From Desulfobulbaceae bacterium (GTDB taxonomy: Bacteria; Desulfobacterota; Desulfobulbia; Desulfobulbales; Desulfurivibrionaceae), in contig PWOG01000040.1 of the NCBI GenBank assembly GCA_003557565.1, positions 1 through 7,227 of the forward strand: a stretch of 7,227 nt of DNA, read 5' to 3'. The position numbers were made by a program, and so were the translations under genes. The notes under the pieces are model-generated. The model was given only the letters and a program-made list of their open reading frames with translations, was not told the DNA's origin and searched no databases. How positions within the stretch are numbered: the first letter of the stretch is position 1; every line of letters begins with the position of its first letter. Positions 4,703 to 7,227 of the stretch are shown piece by piece.

Positions 4703-6403
4703 TTATCCCGGTGGCCGGCAAAGGTCTTCGTAGTAACCTATGGCGCGGGAGAAGTTGAAGTCCGGGCTCTGTTCCGGGGTGTGGCAGCGCTGGCAGGTCC
4801 GGTCCCGGGGGGTGCGGGTGATGTTCGCGGTGCCGCCATCCGGGGTCTGATTCTCCTGGCGCGCCTGGACGTGGTCGCGGCCGGGACCGTGGCAGACCTC
4901 GCAGCCCACGCCCCGCAACCCGGAAGGCAGGGCCATGGCCCGGGTCTCATCCTCGTAGGTGCCGGTGACGTGGCAGGAGATACAGGCCGGGTCGTACTGG
5001 CGCTGTTGTTCTTCCAGGGTTTCGTAGGCCCGGGCATGACGGGTCTGCCGCCAGTTGTCGGTCTGTTGCCGGTGGCATTGGGCGCAGGCCTCCCAGCCCA
5101 GGTAGGGGGAAGATTCCTGGCCGGTCGCCAAGGCTCGCTCGGCGGCTTCGCTTTGCCCACGAGCCTGGCGGCGGCCGATCTCATTTATCTCCCGGTTGGT
5201 GGCCTCCACCAAACGGAGCATCTCTTCATCTTCGGGGTAATCATTGTCCAGGGCGATGAAGTGGTTGTCGAAGCTGCCCACCCGGCGCTGGCCGGCGGTT
5301 TTCTCCAGTTTTGCCACCGCCTTTTCCAGATCCCTGATCTCCTGGCGCAGTTCTTCTTCGTATTCCGCCATCCGTTGCCGGTAGACCTTGTCGGACTCCC
5401 GGTCCTCGGTCTGGTGGCGCTGGCCTTCCCCCGCCTGGCGGGAGCGTTGCAGGCTGCGCCAGTGCCAGTTCTGGCGGTCCAGTTCCTGGCGTTTTTCCTC
5501 CAGTTGCTCCAAATCCTGGTCGAACCAGATCTGGTCCGGGGTCCAGGCTATATCCATTATTCCCAGGCGCTTACCCTGGCGGCCGACGGCGGTGAGCACG
5601 GTGTTGTTGACCCGCCGGGGGCGCAGGTTGGCATCGGTATCCCGGCCAGCCAGCAGGATCAGATGGATCTCGGCAAACTCGTCGGCGATCGCTTCGTTGT
5701 CTTCCCGGTCCAGGCCCGAGAGCAGGATTAAAATGTCACTTTGGGCGCCGAAATACTTTATCTGTTCGGGCAATACCTCCGGCCAGGGGCGCAGCTCCAG
5801 TTCCGGTTCGCCGTCGCCCACGGCACCGGGGGGCAGGGCGCCGGTCAGAGCGATGACGCCGATATCAAGCTCGCCGCGCTTAAAGACATATCCGGGAGGG
5901 AAGGGCGGGCGGTCCTCGCCGGGGATCATAAGATCGGCGCTGAGCCAGACCGGGGGCTGGTCGGCGGCCAGTTCCCGCAAAAAATCCAGGCCGGCGGCCA
6001 GGTCCAGGGCGTTGACGCCCACCGCGTCATAACCCATGAGCCGGTAAGCCTCGGCGATGGCCCGGGCCCTGGTTTGGTCCTGCAGGCGCAGGCCCGGGTT
6101 GAGCCGGGGCCTTTCAAAGAGCAGGGCCCCGGCGTCCAGGGCCAGCAGGTCCGGCTTCCGGCTCCGGGCCAGTTCCAGTTGCGCGGCTTTTCTGGGCAGA
6201 CCGCCCAGCTGGGCACTGGCTCAGCCGCAGGGTTCCAGTTCGCCCCGGACGTCGTTGGAGTAAAACAGCAGCAGCTCGGCCGGTCCTTTCCCCTCTTCCG
6301 CCGCATCAGCTTCCCGGGCCGTCGGCTCTGCCGGCGGCAGCACGGCCAGCAGGGTAAAAATCGCCATCGCCGTGGATACCAGTAGGGTTTTGCTGTGCAT
6401 CAT
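4703..6403 (-). CDS. Selenocysteine-containing UshA-like/tetraheme cytochrome c fusion (in-frame TGA read as Sec)
   Basis: Read through TGA 6221-6223, this is one 566-residue protein. Order: signal peptide (about 1-34, hydrophobic core LLVSTAMAIFTLLAVL); UshA-like N-domain with NDVRGELEPCG-Sec61 and QLGGLPRK (50-72); region to about 290; charged coiled coil (about 294-372); and a cytochrome c554-type domain with four CxxCH motifs at 440-444, 474-478, 501-505 and 537-541 plus a candidate axial H456 in TRHARAY. UshA catalytic signatures are lost: ND-x-H is ND-x-R, GD is GA, GNHE is VNAL, and GHTH is GRDTD, so phosphatase activity is unlikely. Export and heme attachment place it in the periplasm. 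It overlaps rarA (TGATG). Of three consecutive ATGs, 6401-6403 lies best behind GGAGG (6 nt). A nonsense mutation is the alternative, but the hairpin after the TGA argues for Sec. Confidence 0.85.
6192..6208 (-). promoter_or_regulatory. Bacterial SECIS-like hairpin
   Basis: Read on the minus strand, CUGGGC (complement of 6203-6208) and GCCCAG (complement of 6192-6197) form a perfect 6-bp stem around the loop GGUCU (complement of 6198-6202). The stem starts 13 nt and the loop 19 nt after the UGA. In the E. coli fdhF SECIS, as I recall it, the same GGUCU also occupies nucleotides 19-23 after UGA and is the part contacted by SelB. The bulged U of fdhF is absent here. An extra copy of GCCCAG at nucleotides 7-12 could compete for the same partner but would leave no room for a loop. 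Confidence 0.8.
6221..6223 (-). other. In-frame UGA, probable selenocysteine codon (Sec61)
   Basis: This is the only stop codon in an otherwise open frame of 567 codons. It follows E-P-C-G and precedes ASAQLGGLPRK, the place where I expect a second Cys (EPCGC) in related proteins, giving a C-G-U pair. The SECIS-like hairpin at 6192-6208 lies at the correct distance. Confidence 0.8.
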
Positions 6404-7227
6404 CATTTGCCTCCGGGGTTGTTGGTGCCGTTTTTCCGTTGGGCCAGTATCTGGCGCCATTTCTCCAGGCGTTCCTTAACCAGGGCTTCATAGCCGCGAT
6501 TGGTGGGGGGATAGAACCTGGTGCCGGACAGCTGATCCGGCAGGTGCTGCTGGTCCACCAGCCCCAGCCGGTCGTCGTGGGCGTACTGGTAGTCCTTGCC
6601 GTAATCGAGCTGCCTCATCAGCCTGGTGGGGGCGTTGCGCAGGTGCAGGGGGACCGGCAGGCTGCCGCTTTTTTTGATGGTGGCCCGCACCTGGTTATAG
6701 GCGGCGTAAACGGCATTGCTTTTGGGAGCGGTGGCCAGGTAAACCGTCGCCTGGGCCAGGGCCAGTTCACCTTCCGGGCTGCCCAGAAGATGATAGCTTT
6801 CCCGGGCCTGGACGGTCAGGCCCAGGGCCTGGGGGTCGGCGTTGCCAATATCTTCGGAGGCGAAGCGGATCAGGCGGCGGGCGATGTAAAGCGGTTCCTC
6901 GCCGGCGGCCAGCATCCGCCCCAGCCAGTACAGGGCGCCGTCGGGATCGCTGTCCCGCAGGCTCTTGTGCAGAGCGGAGATCAGGTTGTAATGTTCCTCG
7001 CCGTCGGCGTCGTAGCGCAGGCTGTGGCGCTGGATGGCCTCTTCCACCGTGGCCAGCTCGATGCGGGGCCCCGACATTTCATCGCTGCCACTTGCCTGGT
7101 CCAGGGCCAGGGCAGCGGCGATTTCCAGACTGTTGAGCAGATTCCGGGCATCGCCGTCGGCGATGTTGATCAGGTGGTTGGCGGCCTGGTCGCTGATGCC
7201 AAGGTTGAGCTCCCCCAGCCCGCGCTC
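6403..7227 (-). CDS. rarA: Replication-associated recombination protein A (RarA/MgsA), C-terminal part
   Basis: The visible 274 residues continue in frame to the window edge; the usual length is about 430-450, so the N-terminal Walker A/B ATPase core is outside. What is seen is the end of the AAA+ module with the sensor-2-like ADGDARNLLNSLEIAAA (about residues 24-40 of the visible part) and then the RarA helical/tetramerisation domain. The latter is recognised by HYNLISALHKSLRDSDPDGA, EEPLYIARRLIRFASEDIGN, LGSPEGELALAQ, APKSNAVYAA and VPLHLRNAPTRLM. RarA is a cytoplasmic clamp-loader-like ATPase that acts at stalled replication forks and DNA ends. The stop TGA (6403-6405) overlaps the start of the selenoprotein gene, so the two are translated from one message, although no functional link is obvious. 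Confidence 0.96.
   Translation of the reverse strand, partial: ERGLGELNLGISDQAANHLINIADGDARNLLNSLEIAAALALDQASGSDEMSGPRIELATVEEAIQRHSLRYDADGEEHYNLISALHKSLRDSDPDGALYWLGRMLAAGEEPLYIARRLIRFASEDIGNADPQALGLTVQARESYHLLGSPEGELALAQATVYLATAPKSNAVYAAYNQVRATIKKSGSLPVPLHLRNAPTRLMRQLDYGKDYQYAHDDRLGLVDQQHLPDQLSGTRFYPPTNRGYEALVKERLEKWRQILAQRKNGTNNPGGK

Noticed and set aside
4781..5731. Long plus-strand open frame of 316 codons opposite the cytochrome gene
   Set aside because: It is a shadow of GC-rich codons. It is low-complexity in Ala, Gly, Leu and Val, has no recognisable domain, and overlaps the heme motifs of the real gene.
4703..6037. A separate 444-residue cytochrome starting at ATG 6035-6037
   Set aside because: It would lack a signal peptide, so hemes could not be attached at its CxxCH motifs. 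It also has no convincing ribosome-binding site and begins in the middle of a conserved domain.
6221..6406. The TGA as a pseudogene-making nonsense mutation
   Set aside because: The remaining frame is intact over more than 500 codons, with all four heme motifs kept. The TGA replaces exactly an expected Cys, and a SECIS-like hairpin follows at the right distance.

Overview
The window looks like a piece of a Desulfobacterota ("deltaproteobacterial") chromosome. Coding regions are GC-rich and intergenic regions AT-rich. The gene set fits that group: a family II Mn-dependent pyrophosphatase, a BCCT osmolyte carrier paired with a universal stress protein, and a periplasmic multiheme c-type cytochrome that appears to be a selenoprotein. 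Placement near the Desulfobulbales is a guess from gene content only.

Layout. 1-176 (-): N-terminus of an unassigned enzyme, possibly class II aldolase-like, with its promoter at 261-289. 363-622 (-): a cold-shock protein gene with a strong terminator and a long structured leader. 623-1015: a divergent intergenic region holding the csp leader and promoter on the minus strand, and the ppaC promoter plus two palindromes on the plus strand. 1016-1939 (+): ppaC, ending in a textbook terminator (1987-2027). 2154-4672 (+): a two-gene unit of BCCT transporter and tandem-domain UspA protein, 8 nt apart. 4703-7227 (-): a translationally coupled pair, the 3' part of rarA (cut by the window edge) followed by a 566-residue periplasmic protein.

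The main discovery is in the last gene. Its frame is interrupted once, by TGA at 6221-6223. The TGA sits where I expect the second Cys of an E-P-C-G-C motif in UshA-like cytochrome fusions. It is followed at nucleotides 13-29 by a perfect 6-bp hairpin with a GGUCU loop. That loop has the same sequence and the same distance from UGA as in the E. coli fdhF SECIS, as I remember it. The protein has a signal peptide before the TGA and four CxxCH heme motifs after it, so only read-through gives a periplasmic cytochrome. I read it as a Sec-containing, catalytically degenerate UshA-type domain joined by a coiled coil to a tetraheme cytochrome, probably a periplasmic redox protein.

The BCCT-USP pair suggests osmolyte uptake monitored by an ATP-binding stress protein. 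The csp leader carries a terminator-like hairpin that could act as an attenuator.
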